A DNA stretch of 14,292 nucleotides from DAOUAJ01 sp034433615. GTDB lineage: Bacteria > Chloroflexota > Anaerolineae > DUEN01. How positions within the stretch are numbered: position 1 is the stretch's first letter; every line of letters starts with the position of its first letter. The stretch is taken from NCBI GenBank assembly GCA_034433615.1, contig DAOUAJ010000382.1, positions 1 through 14,292 on the forward strand, given 5' to 3'. Made by a program: the position numbers and the translations under genes. Under the pieces are notes generated by a model. The model had not been told where the DNA came from, searched no databases, and saw nothing but the letters and a program-made list of their open reading frames with translations. Below are positions 1 to 7,541 of this stretch, piece after piece.

Positions 1-2480
1 GCTGCCGTGTGAGACGCCGTGCCGGATGCAGTATCTCGATCAGCACGCACTTCCAGGTAGACAGGCGCTTCTTCTCCGGCTTCCAACCGGATTTCTCCTG
101 CCTGGCTATCTGCGGGTGGAAAGGGAGGTTCCAGATAAGAGATCACTCCCACAGCCGTGGCCGAGAAGCCGGGCAGATCGTACAAGGTAAACGATTGTCC
201 TGGCGTCAACGCCACACGCCCCTGTAAGTCGTAGTACACGCCGTCCACCCAGGCGTCTCGTACCTTGTCCGTGATGACGTAACGCACCCCTGCCAAGTCA
301 AGTATACGACTGGCGGGGATCTCTTGCAATTGTTCGCGCAGCCGGCCGTCGGGAAGCAGGCGATCAGGGGTGATGAACAGGGTCTGGAACCAGGTATATC
401 GAGCCAGTGGCAGGATACCGCCGTCGTAGCCATCAATGCTGGGCAAGTGCAGCAGCAATGGCAGATTAGGAGCGATGATCTCCTTCAGTTTGGCTGCGAC
501 CACATAATCCCGCAAGCCAGCTTCATCCAGGTCATCGGCCAGGAGCTGGCGTATCTCTGGCAAATCGCCAGGATCGTAGTGAATGCCTGACATGGAGAGG
601 AAACGGCCAGGGGCAGCCAGCAGGTGAGCCGGCGCCGTGCGCAATGAGGTCACCGCCTGGGGAGCGGAAGGGTGGTTGAAATCCAGCGGTAGCGCTGCCG
701 CCAATAATTCACCGTAGAGTAGAAAGAGGACCAGCGGGCCGACCAGCGGGCGTAGCCGGACGGGCCACCGCTCCTGCACCAACAGACCAGCCGTGACGAC
801 CGCCAGCCCTGCCCACGCAGTGAGGGTAGCCCGGCCAGGCCACTGTTGAAGCACCAACAACGTGACCAGCAGCACACTTCCCACTCCGGCCAGGATTTGG
901 CGCCAGCGGTAAGCCATGATCCAGTCCCAGACGATGGCCATGCGAGCCCGCAGTTGCAGAGCATCAGGCATGATCAGCCGATCCAGCCCTATCCCGGCCA
1001 ACAGGGCGATGGCCAGCGCGTACCAGGCCAGCCAGCGCGGGGGCACACGAAACAGCCCGAATCCGGGGATCACTTTGTAGAACAAGGGATAGAGGGGTGT
1101 GTAGCCGCCTAAGGCCAGGAGCAGCCCGCCCGTGGCCAGCGTCGCCAGAGGCACCTGCAACGGGTGGTGCTCCGATCGCGGGGAGCCTGTCCCTGGTGTC
1201 TGTCCTGAAACTCGCCCCCCCGCGATGGGCGAAGGTCTCCTGACCGAGCCCTTTTTCGCCTCGGTCGGGAGACCTTCAGCGATCAAGGGGACGAGGGACG
1301 AAGGACGAGGGACGAGGGAGTGGGTTTTCATCGGCCGTGGCGCCGCCCGCGGCGGCATGGGGAACTGTCCTGAAAAAGGGACGAGGGACGAGGGACGAGG
1401 GACGAGGAAGCGGGTGTTCATCGGCCATGGTGCCGCCTCCGGCATGGACATCTGTCCTGCATTTTGGCCTGACGGCCAGCCTGTCTTGGCTGTCAGGCCG
1501 GGGAGCAACCCTAGCCCGGCCAGAGTGAGGCCCAGGATGCCCACGTAAGCCAGGTACTCGGAGAAAACAGGGGTGCCGAACGCGGCTTCGGGCTGCATCG
1601 CGTAAGGGGGCAGCAACGCCAGGAGCAGCATGTTCGGTTTCAATGAGAAGGCTATCGTCTCCAGGAAGCCCAGCCCGCCTGCGCGAATCGAGAGCCTGGC
1701 CAGTTCCATCGTCGGCAGAATCTGGACCGCCGAGATCGCGACAGCCAGAACCACGGCCACAGCCAGCGATCCCCATCGGGTGAGTAGTACGCCGGCCAAT
1801 GATCGAGCCCTTTGCCGCTGGCGAACAGCTTCCCAGAGCGGCCCGGCCAGCGCGTACACCCCTAATCCGGCCGTGGAGATATACGTAGCCTGAGTGTGTC
1901 CGGCCAGCAGTTGCAGCGCCAGCACCAGCGCCAGTCCCGCCAGTGGCAGCAGCCTGGCCCGTATGGTCGAGCCACACGCGACGTGATCCAGCAGAAGTAA
2001 AGCCAGAGGAAACCAGGCTAACGCGTTAATTTGGTTGATCTGGCCGGCATGCCCGGCCAGGTGCCCGCCCAGCGCATAGATCAACGCCGCCGCCAGCGCG
2101 CCGGTGCGGCTCAGACCCAGGTGGCGTGCCAACGCGTAAGTGAAGCAGCCGGCCAGCCAGATGTGCAAGACCAGTGACCAGATGAGCGCACGTTCTGGAC
2201 GCAGCCAGATCAATGGCCAATGTAGTGGGTAGAAGACGGCGGCCTGAGGGTTGGCCAGAAAAGGGACACCCAGGAAGAGATACGGGTTCCACAACGGCAA
2301 ATGACCTGCCCGCAGCGCCTCCGCGCGATAGGCCCAGTAGGGCGTGAAATAGGTGAAGGCGTCGCCCCGGGCCAGCACCTTATTCGTCAGAGCTGCGTGG
2401 CGAAAAGCCCATACGCTAAGCGCCAATAGCCCCAGCATGACCAGCAATGGTCCGACGCCCTGGCGTACTCTAGCGGCCAT
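1..2480 (-). CDS. YfhO-family integral membrane protein, putative extracytoplasmic glycosyltransferase (3' end outside window)
   Basis: I translated this frame by hand; it is open from ATG 2480 to the left edge (about 826 codons, no stop), so the C-terminus is missing. The N-terminus has a membrane helix (about residues 9-27), then GDAFTYFTPYW (Asp40) and LPLWNPYLFLGVPF, typical of the YfhO family (GT-C-like multi-spanning proteins; Bacillus YfhO works in lipoteichoic-acid glycosylation). Many hydrophobic helices follow, and FRVPPRWLAWYALA near residue 480 is another family signature. The part after about residue 560 is more soluble and probably outside the membrane. The start overlaps the end of the upstream GT39 gene by 11 bp, suggesting translational coupling. 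Oddity: residues about 341-429 form a Pro/Arg-rich, low-complexity insertion encoded by repeats (1196-1463), yet the frame stays open. The family call is firm; the substrate is unknown. Confidence 0.85.
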   Translation of the reverse strand, partial: MAARVRQGVGPLLVMLGLLALSVWAFRHAALTNKVLARGDAFTYFTPYWAYRAEALRAGHLPLWNPYLFLGVPFLANPQAAVFYPLHWPLIWLRPERALIWSLVLHIWLAGCFTYALARHLGLSRTGALAAALIYALGGHLAGHAGQINQINALAWFPLALLLLDHVACGSTIRARLLPLAGLALVLALQLLAGHTQATYISTAGLGVYALAGPLWEAVRQRQRARSLAGVLLTRWGSLAVAVVLAVAISAVQILPTMELARLSIRAGGLGFLETIAFSLKPNMLLLALLPPYAMQPEAAFGTPVFSEYLAYVGILGLTLAGLGLLPGLTAKTGWPSGQNAGQMSMPEAAPWPMNTRFLVPRPSSLVPFSGQFPMPPRAAPRPMKTHSLVPRPSSLVPLIAEGLPTEAKKGSVRRPSPIAGGRVSGQTPGTGSPRSEHHPLQVPLATLATGGLLLALGGYTPLYPLFYKVIPGFGLFRVPPRWLAWYALAIALLAGIGLDRLIMPDALQLRARMAIVWDWIMAYRWRQILAGVGSVLLVTLLVLQQWPGRATLTAWAGLAVVTAGLLVQERWPVRLRPLVGPLVLFLLYGELLAAALPLDFNHPSAPQAVTSLRTAPAHLLAAPGRFLSMSGIHYDPGDLPEIRQLLADDLDEAGLRDYVVAAKLKEIIAPNLPLLLHLPSIDGYDGGILPLARYTWFQTLFITPDRLLPDGRLREQLQEIPASRILDLAGVRYVITDKVRDAWVDGVYYDLQGRVALTPGQSFTLYDLPGFSATAVGVISYLEPPFPPADSQAGEIRLEAGEEAPVYLEVRADRDTASGTASHTA
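1231..1277. repeat. Long hairpin inside the YfhO-family gene
   Basis: Arms 1231-1248 and 1260-1277 are 18 nt each and complementary except for one position, around an 11-nt loop rich in T (1249-1259). It lies within the low-complexity insertion of the YfhO-family reading frame and is translated through. It looks like a small palindromic repeat element that inserted without breaking the frame. It could be taken for a terminator on the plus strand, but no plus-strand gene ends here. Confidence 0.75.
1291..1460. repeat. Imperfect 90-bp direct duplication containing ACGAGGG heptad arrays
   Basis: Two arrays of four 7-bp units (ACGAGGG and one-base variants) lie at 1291-1318 and 1381-1408, exactly 90 bp apart. 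Each is followed by a related stretch containing TTCATCGGCC, GCCGCC, GGCATGG and CTGTCCTG; the second copy lacks 3 bp. A further CTGTCCTGAAA lies at 1200. On the coding (minus) strand both arrays encode LVPRPSSLVP, so the duplication keeps the reading frame of the YfhO-family gene. Confidence 0.85.
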
Positions 2481-4182
2481 CAAGTTTCGTTCGCTCAATA
2501 CGATACACGACGAATGAAAGGCTGCCGTCCCCCCGATGCGTCTCGAAGCGGGGGATCATGACGATCCCGCGAGCAGCCAGCGCCGCCTGGGCCGCGTCGC
2601 GCTCAGCCAGGCGCCAACCAGGAAAAACGATGTAACGTACGATCTGAGGAGGACCGTCGGCATCGGCCACCAGCGCCTCCGTGGAGTCGTAATAACGAAA
2701 GTGGAAAGGCACATCATAGAGGTAGTAACGCCAGTGCCAGCCCAGCCAGCGATGGTATAACACCGCGCCTGAAGGCAGTTCCGATCTGAGGAAAGTGGCC
2801 ACCAGGTCAATGCCATCATACGCGCCATGGTCGGAGCCGACCGGGAAACCGCTTTTCGCTGCCGTCACGGCCGGGCTGGCCAGCATCAAGGTGAACAGGG
2901 CTGTCATCGCCAGGACGCCGGCGCGCCGCGCTGCCGGACCGAACCGCTGTTCCCAGCCGCGCAGGGTCGCTTCTGCCAGAGTCAGGACAACCCGCGCCCC
3001 CAGAAGCGCAACGATCGGCGCCAGGGGAAGTAAGTAACGATCCCAAATCTGGAAGTTGACCACGATGTGCAGCGCCATGTAGACCAGCCCGTATCCCAGT
3101 AGAATCAGATCGGTTCTCCAGGCCGTGGGCAGTACCACGGGGGAAGAAGGCCTGTTTTCAGCCTGCGGAGGCAGGCTTCGCAAAGGTAGTAGCCGCGACT
3201 TCCAGTCGCCCAGCTTCTGTCGCCATGCCTGCCACGCCAGCCCCGGCAGCCCGATGGCCAGTAGCGCGTTCAGCCAGGGCGAGCCGGTCAGATAACTCAG
3301 CCACGGCAGCCACTTGATCGCGCGGGCGGGCCACTCAGCGAGAGATGTCAGCCAAAGCCCGCCGTACGAGATGGCACTCTGCGCCAGGAACCCAGGGCGG
3401 TCAGGCGGCAGATAGCGCCAACTGTCCCACTGGATTGCCTTCCAGATCGGATAGCCCACACCCAGAACGAAGAGGCTGGCGGCAATCGGCGCACTCCAAC
3501 GCCCAGGCAACGTTGGTCCCAGGGCAGCAAGCCGGGCGATAACCGACAACCGGTAACCGAAGAGCAGATGTCTCCGCGTCTCCGTATCCTCGCGTCCTCG
3601 CGTCCCCGCGTCTCCCCTTCCTGAGATCACCCATCCCAGCCCCAAAACCAGCGGCAGGAAGAAGATCCCCTGCTGCTTGGTGATGGCGGCCATTCCGATT
3701 CCCAGCCCGGCCAGACCCCAGCCCCCGTACGCCGCCGCCAGGCAGCCAGCCAGCCCGAAGAAAATCATGAGGGGATCGGTGAAGGCGGTGGGACTGAACA
3801 GGATCGCCATAGGCGATGCGGTGAAGAGGGTCGTCGCTACCCAGGCGGTGTGCTCCCCATACAGCCGGCGGGCCAGCGCGTAGACGAGCGGGATGCTGAG
3901 AAGGCCGGCCAGCAGCCCCGGCAACCGGGCCACTACCTCACTGGGACCGAGCCAGGTGAAAAAGTGGGCCAGGACGTACAGGAAAAGGGGCGGCTTGTCT
4001 ACCGGCACCGTGCGCAGCATGACATCGCGCTGGGTACTGATCAGCAGCCCCCAGGATGCATAGAGGGCCTCATCTTGGTGAAATCGGTGCGCCCACAGTG
4101 GTGGCAGGCGTAGTAACAGCCCGGCCAGCATCATGCTGGCCAGCACCAACTTGTCGCGGAGAATCAACCCAGGCGTAGCCAT
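2470..4182 (-). CDS. GT39/PMT-type membrane glycosyltransferase
   Basis: A multi-spanning protein of 570 aa, probably transferring a sugar from a polyprenyl-phosphate donor on the outer face of the membrane (ArnT/PMT_2-like, GT-C fold). After the first helix (about residues 11-30) comes HRFHQDEALY, with the acidic pair Asp37-Glu38 that family members use in the first external loop. About ten further hydrophobic segments follow and a C-terminal part contains YLYDVPFHFRYYD. I chose ATG 4182 because it gives a normal short N-terminus. The frame extends to a TTG at 4275 that abuts the GT2 stop codon (4276-4278), which would add 31 aa, so the start is uncertain. Oddities: residues about 190-216 are encoded by tandem repeats (3541-3614) and about 326-344 by a dispersed hairpin repeat (3151-3208). 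Both are hydrophilic inserts between helices. It is the second gene of the GT2-GT39-YfhO operon. Confidence 0.85.
   Translation of the reverse strand: MATPGLILRDKLVLASMMLAGLLLRLPPLWAHRFHQDEALYASWGLLISTQRDVMLRTVPVDKPPLFLYVLAHFFTWLGPSEVVARLPGLLAGLLSIPLVYALARRLYGEHTAWVATTLFTASPMAILFSPTAFTDPLMIFFGLAGCLAAAYGGWGLAGLGIGMAAITKQQGIFFLPLVLGLGWVISGRGDAGTRGREDTETRRHLLFGYRLSVIARLAALGPTLPGRWSAPIAASLFVLGVGYPIWKAIQWDSWRYLPPDRPGFLAQSAISYGGLWLTSLAEWPARAIKWLPWLSYLTGSPWLNALLAIGLPGLAWQAWRQKLGDWKSRLLPLRSLPPQAENRPSSPVVLPTAWRTDLILLGYGLVYMALHIVVNFQIWDRYLLPLAPIVALLGARVVLTLAEATLRGWEQRFGPAARRAGVLAMTALFTLMLASPAVTAAKSGFPVGSDHGAYDGIDLVATFLRSELPSGAVLYHRWLGWHWRYYLYDVPFHFRYYDSTEALVADADGPPQIVRYIVFPGWRLAERDAAQAALAARGIVMIPRFETHRGDGSLSFVVYRIERTKLDGR
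3151..3208 (-). repeat. Dispersed hairpin repeat, copy 1 (inside the GT39 gene)
   Basis: Read on the minus strand it begins with CGACTGGAAGTCGCGG (3208-3193), itself a small palindrome. It continues through about 15 nt to a hairpin with arms AGCCTGC and GCAGGCT around the loop CTCC (3177-3160), then GAAAACAG. A second copy with the same order of parts lies at 8254-8309 on the plus strand. Here it is translated as part of the GT39 protein. Confidence 0.8.
3541..3614. repeat. Two adjacent tandem arrays (7-bp and 8-bp units) inside the GT39 gene
   Basis: Positions 3541-3561 are three heptads (AACCGAC, AACCGGT, AACCGAA). Positions 3575-3614 are five octamers (CGCGTCTC, CGTATCCT, CGCGTCCT, CGCGTCCC, CGCGTCTC). 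On the coding strand they encode the hydrophilic stretch GDAGTRGREDTETRRH followed by FGYRLSVIAR, between two membrane segments. The frame stays open. Confidence 0.85.
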
Positions 4183-4275
4183 TGGCTCGATACTGTCCAG
4201 CACAAATCGCGTGCCGGGCCAGGTGCCGATTTCAATATGGAAGCCCGGCTCAGCACGGCAAATCCGCCAAAGCAA

Positions 4276-5013
4276 CTAATCCACAAAGCGATACTTCAGC
4301 AACGTCCATAGAGCAATCAGGCCATCCTTGAACCCGATCTTCTTCCCCTCGATGTACTCCCGCCCGGTGTACGAGATGGGTACCTCGTAGATGCGGTAGC
4401 CGCGTTTTAACACCTTGGCGGTCACCTCCGGCTCGAAGTCAAAGCGGCGGGAGCGCAACGGGATGTTGCGGATGACATCAGCCCGAAACGCCTTGTAACC
4501 TGTCTCCATATCAGAGAGGATGCTATCGTATAGCAGATTGGTGAGCAAAGTCAGCGCTTTGTTGGCAACCATGTGCCAGAAGAGCATGGCGGTGTGAGGA
4601 CCGCCCAGAAAGCGGGAACCATACACGACGGCCGCCCGCCCCTCGATGATCGGCTTAAGGAGCACAGGGTAATCGCGCGGGTCATACTCCAGGTCAGCAT
4701 CCTGGATGAGCATGATGTCACCGGTGGCATGCTGAATAGCCGTGCGCACGGCGGCACCTTTGCCTTGGTTGCGCTCGTGGTAAAAAACGCGGATATCGCC
4801 GGCTTTCTCTTCCTCTTGCAAAATCTCGCGGCTACCGTCAGTGGAGCCATCGTCCACGACCACAATCTCCTTTTCCAGGACGATAGGACCTGGCTGACGC
4901 AGGATAATCGAAATTCCACTATTGATCTCCAGCGGGACGGCACGTACTCTGGTCAGAATCTCCTGGATGGTGGTTCGCTCGTTGTAGACAGGGATCAGGA
5001 TCGAGAGCTTCAA
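4276..5013 (-). CDS. GT2 family glycosyltransferase, dolichyl/polyprenyl-phosphate sugar synthase-like (DPM1 type)
   Basis: A cytoplasmic 245-aa GT-A glycosyltransferase that probably moves a sugar from a nucleotide donor to polyprenyl phosphate. Visible motifs: PVYNE (residues 8-12), VVDDGSTDGS (about 53-61), QDADLEYDP with the metal-binding DxD-like DAD (about 105-107), ETGYKAF, and RRFDFEPEV towards the end. There is no C-terminal membrane domain. TTG 5013 is the preferred start: GGAGG at 5019-5023 sits 5 nt upstream, and the protein then begins KLSILIPVYNE as family members do. The longer GTG start at 5040 would lie at or upstream of the transcription start predicted from the promoter at 5041-5069. 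It is the first gene of the operon with GT39 and YfhO, comparable in logic to the Bacillus CsbB-YfhO pair. The sugar is unknown. Confidence 0.9.
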   Translation of the reverse strand: MKLSILIPVYNERTTIQEILTRVRAVPLEINSGISIILRQPGPIVLEKEIVVVDDGSTDGSREILQEEEKAGDIRVFYHERNQGKGAAVRTAIQHATGDIMLIQDADLEYDPRDYPVLLKPIIEGRAAVVYGSRFLGGPHTAMLFWHMVANKALTLLTNLLYDSILSDMETGYKAFRADVIRNIPLRSRRFDFEPEVTAKVLKRGYRIYEVPISYTGREYIEGKKIGFKDGLIALWTLLKYRFVD

Positions 5014-5040
5014 AGGGGCCTCCAAGACGCTGATGGTCAC

Positions 5041-5069
5041 ATTATAGCCTTCTCGTTAACAAGGGACAA
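5041..5069 (-). promoter_or_regulatory. Sigma-70-type promoter of the glycosylation operon
   Basis: On the minus strand: -35 TTGTCC (5069-5064), 17-bp spacer, perfect -10 TATAAT (5046-5041). The predicted transcription start near 5034 leaves about 20 nt of leader before the TTG start at 5013, including its GGAGG site. Confidence 0.7.
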
Positions 5070-5234
5070 CCCCGAAGGTTCAGGCCGGAGCCTCCATTTC
5101 GGCCTCCAAAGTCTTACATTTCATCATCAGATAGCAAGATCGTGGAAGCTGAAAACGACATCCTGGAGTCCCAAAGATCCTTCGGAGTTCGATGAAGCAA
5201 CGTATGAACTAACGTCTCGGTTCCAGGCGCGCAA

Positions 5235-5260
5235 ACGCCCCGCCATATCCGACGGGGCGT
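5235..5260 (-). terminator. Hairpin terminator downstream of pdtaR
   Basis: Perfect 8-bp stem ACGCCCCG/CGGGGCGT (5260-5253 and 5242-5235) with a 10-nt loop, 23 bp past the pdtaR stop on the minus strand. Only a short T run (TTTG) follows, so efficiency is uncertain. The remaining 165 bp up to the GT2 promoter (5070-5234) show no gene or clear signal. Confidence 0.55.
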
Positions 5261-5283
5261 AGCTCTTATTGGTCACGTCCAGG

Positions 5284-5868
5284 TCACCCTTCGCCCACCT
5301 GATGGGCCAGAATGATGGCCCAGGCGACCTCCTTCATAGGTTTACGGTTGTTCATGGACATCTTCTGAATTTTACGGAACGCCTCGGCCTCCGACAGCCC
5401 CTGGCGGTCCATGAGGATGCCTTTGGCACGATCCACTAACTTGCGCGTCTCCAGCGCCTCTTGCAGATCGTCTACCTGCTTTTGCATCTCCATGAACTCA
5501 CGAAAGCGGGCCAAAGCTACCTCGATAGCAGGAGCCAGGTCGGTCTCCCGGATTGGCTTCACCAAGTAGCCGGTCACACCAGCCTCGCGCGCGCGCGCCA
5601 CCAGGTCGTGCTGACTATAGGCGCTGAGCAGCAACACCGGAGCGATGCGCTCCTCCGTCAGAATCTTAGCCGCCTCGATGCCGTCCATATCAGGCATCTT
5701 GATGTCCATGATCACGATATCCGGCTTGAGCTCTCTGGCCAGATTCACGGCACTGCGTCCGTCGCCGACCTCCCCCACGACCAGGTAACCCAGGTTGGTT
5801 AACATCTCCCGTAGATCCAATCGGATCAATGCCTCATCGTCGGCAATCACGACCCGAGTCTTTTCCAC
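5284..5868 (-). CDS. pdtaR: Response regulator with ANTAR RNA-binding domain (PdtaR-like antiterminator)
   Basis: A 194-aa two-domain protein. Residues 1-120 are a receiver domain: acidic pocket Asp10-Asp11, phosphoacceptor Asp55 (in VIMDIKMPDMDG), Ser82 and Lys104 (in LVKP). A short coiled linker follows, then an ANTAR domain (about 130-190) with LVDRAKGILMDRQGLSEAEAF and the AFRKIQK and EVAWAII helices. ANTAR domains bind paired RNA stem-loops and prevent transcription termination when the receiver is phosphorylated. The start is GTG 5868, with GGGAGGG 5' to it inside the end of pdtaS. Only 6 bp separate it from the kinase gene, so the two are surely co-transcribed. The closest known scheme is Mycobacterium PdtaS-PdtaR. 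The RNA targets here are unknown. Confidence 0.92.
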   Translation of the reverse strand: MEKTRVVIADDEALIRLDLREMLTNLGYLVVGEVGDGRSAVNLARELKPDIVIMDIKMPDMDGIEAAKILTEERIAPVLLLSAYSQHDLVARAREAGVTGYLVKPIRETDLAPAIEVALARFREFMEMQKQVDDLQEALETRKLVDRAKGILMDRQGLSEAEAFRKIQKMSMNNRKPMKEVAWAIILAHQVGEG

Positions 5869-5874
5869 GGCTTA

Positions 5875-7392
5875 TCACCCTCCCAAAGGCAATTTTGGAA
5901 AAGAGACCTCAGCGACAACGCCATCCTTCTGATACAAAGAGAAGGTCCCTTTGAGATCGTCTCGAACCAAGGTTTGCACAATCTGCAGGCCCAAAGTTCG
6001 AGCCTGCTCCAACGAGAATCCCTCCGGCAGGCCGTGTCCATTGTCCACGATGCGGATCACGACCCTGTTCGCGATGTTGGTCAGATCGGCCTGAATGTGC
6101 CCCTCTTCCTCGCCATCAAATCCATGTTCCAGGGCGTTCAGGAGCAATTCGTTAAAAACCAGCGCGCAGGCAGTGGCCTGATCTTTGTGCAGATAAATGC
6201 TAGGGCCCCTCAACTCAATGCGGATGCGACAACCCGGCGCTAAAGTGACTTGCTCGGTCTGGCTGATGATGCGCTGAAACACGTCACGAATGTTGATGTG
6301 CTGCCCTCTGTCATGGGATAGATAATCATGGATGACGGCTACACTCAGGATGCGATTAATGGCCTCTTCCAGTTCGTGGCGGGCCTCCTCCGTCTGACAT
6401 CGCCTGGATTGCATACGCAGCACCGAAGCGATGTTTTGCAAGTTGTTCTTCACCCGATGATGAACTTCCTGCACCATCGCCCGTTGCACGTTCAGCTCTT
6501 GCTGCCTGTGCCGCGCTTCCGTGTCATCATGCACCAGGATCAATGCGCCCGCTTGGCGTCGGTAATTCGCCCGTCGGGATAGACGGTCACCGATGGCCGC
6601 AGGCAGCGGCCACGGAGGATCATAACGCAGCAGCGGGATCACCTGGCGAATCCAGTAGCGAGTTTGCTCTTCCCCTTCCCATTGCTGGCATAGCCCGGTT
6701 CGCAGCGCCGTGGCTACCAGCTCGTCGTCCCGAGTCTGCAGATCGCCTATCCACTTGCCGCGGAGATCTTCTAAATAACCCAGGTGACGGTACAGGTGGG
6801 TGGCAATCCCGCTTAGATAAGTGATGCGTCGTTGTAAGTCGGTGACGACGATCCCATCCCATTCGCCGAATGGTCCTAAAGCTTTTGCACCCCGCAGATC
6901 ACCCCGTATAGCCATCTGTTGAACCCAAGAAAGGGCCCGCTGGAAGACGCGAGAACGGCGGCGGTGACGCTCTCGTTCGATCAGGTTGGTCTCGATGGCT
7001 AACGCGGCAATGATCTGGCCGCGAGGGCCATAGATGGGGTAGACTTCTTGAATGACAGGGGCATCGCCCTCGACCACTCGTTGATGGTGGCCAGATACCC
7101 CATCGTTTAAAGCGCGCAAGACGAGAGGTTCGTCCGCCTGCTTGACTGTTTGCCCCAGCAACGAGTTGGGATGGAGGGGAGAGATAGAACGCGGCTGTGC
7201 CTGGGCGATGATAGCTGCCGAACGAGCGTTCAGGCGGCCGTAGAGAAGCACATCCGCCCGGCTGACTCCGGCCGTGATCGCCAAACCATCCTCCACCTGC
7301 TGGAGAAACTGAAGATCCGCATCACTCAAGCCCTGACAGCTTTTGACGATCGGGTGCATATGAGTCCATAGGCTACCAAGCCAGGCTCCCAT
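5875..7392 (-). CDS. pdtaS: HisKA_2 sensor histidine kinase (PdtaS-like)
   Basis: A soluble sensor kinase of 505 aa that should phosphorylate the adjacent ANTAR regulator. Residues about 1-145 match the PdtaS-type GAF-like sensor and about 170-295 a PAS-like region. The HisKA_2 dimerisation helix carries EVHHRVKNNLQ with the phospho-His pair at 311-312. The ATPase domain has the N box NELLLNALEHG (N414), DNGHGLPEGFSLE (from about 450) and LGLQIVQTLV. Mycobacterial PdtaS has the same motif order and about the same length. ATG 7392 is preferred because MGAWLGSLW lines up with the N-terminus of PdtaS. The frame reaches an ATG at 7452, but that lies inside the upstream terminator hairpin. No strong Shine-Dalgarno is visible. 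A weak promoter (TTGCAA at 7447-7442, 18 bp, TATGTT at 7423-7418) may exist. No membrane segments are seen. Confidence 0.9.
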   Translation of the reverse strand: MGAWLGSLWTHMHPIVKSCQGLSDADLQFLQQVEDGLAITAGVSRADVLLYGRLNARSAAIIAQAQPRSISPLHPNSLLGQTVKQADEPLVLRALNDGVSGHHQRVVEGDAPVIQEVYPIYGPRGQIIAALAIETNLIERERHRRRSRVFQRALSWVQQMAIRGDLRGAKALGPFGEWDGIVVTDLQRRITYLSGIATHLYRHLGYLEDLRGKWIGDLQTRDDELVATALRTGLCQQWEGEEQTRYWIRQVIPLLRYDPPWPLPAAIGDRLSRRANYRRQAGALILVHDDTEARHRQQELNVQRAMVQEVHHRVKNNLQNIASVLRMQSRRCQTEEARHELEEAINRILSVAVIHDYLSHDRGQHINIRDVFQRIISQTEQVTLAPGCRIRIELRGPSIYLHKDQATACALVFNELLLNALEHGFDGEEEGHIQADLTNIANRVVIRIVDNGHGLPEGFSLEQARTLGLQIVQTLVRDDLKGTFSLYQKDGVVAEVSFPKLPLGG

Positions 7393-7398
7393 GCCTGG
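7381..7398 (-). promoter_or_regulatory. Hairpin with hexanucleotide loop over the pdtaS start codon
   Basis: On the minus strand, a perfect 6-bp stem CCAGGC/GCCTGG encloses the loop ATGGGA, whose first three bases are the preferred pdtaS start codon (7392). Loop positions 1 and 4 are A and G, as in stem-loops recognised by ANTAR proteins. A second partner stem-loop, normally needed, was not found, so an ANTAR role is only a possibility. Confidence 0.4.
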
Positions 7399-7422
7399 GA
7401 TTCTCTTTATCAAGTGCAACAT

Positions 7423-7456
7423 ACAACAAAAGCCGACGGCATTGCAAGCCATCGGC
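7423..7456 (-). terminator. Intrinsic terminator after tRNA-Pro
   Basis: On the minus strand: GCCGATGGC (7456-7448), a 7-nt loop, GCCGTCGGC (7440-7432), all nine pairs formed with one G-U wobble, then TTTTGTTGT. It lies about 85 bp past the tRNA 3' end and just ahead of pdtaS. Confidence 0.75.
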
Positions 7457-7541
7457 CCGGAGTGGCTGGAGTGGTGTCTTAGCTACCTGAACGCGGATGC
7501 TCGCCCCCCTTCGCCAAACCCGGGGTGAGCGACTTTCGTGA

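Noticed and set aside
1276..1977. Minus-strand open frame of 233 codons inside the YfhO-family gene
   Set aside because: It is a shifted frame of the same strand, rich in Gly/Arg/Ala without any family motif, while the overlapping frame gives continuous membrane-protein sequence.
4573..5262. Plus-strand open frame of 229 codons antisense to the GT2 gene
   Set aside because: The opposite strand encodes a clear glycosyltransferase with all motifs; this frame has no recognisable domain or ribosome binding site.
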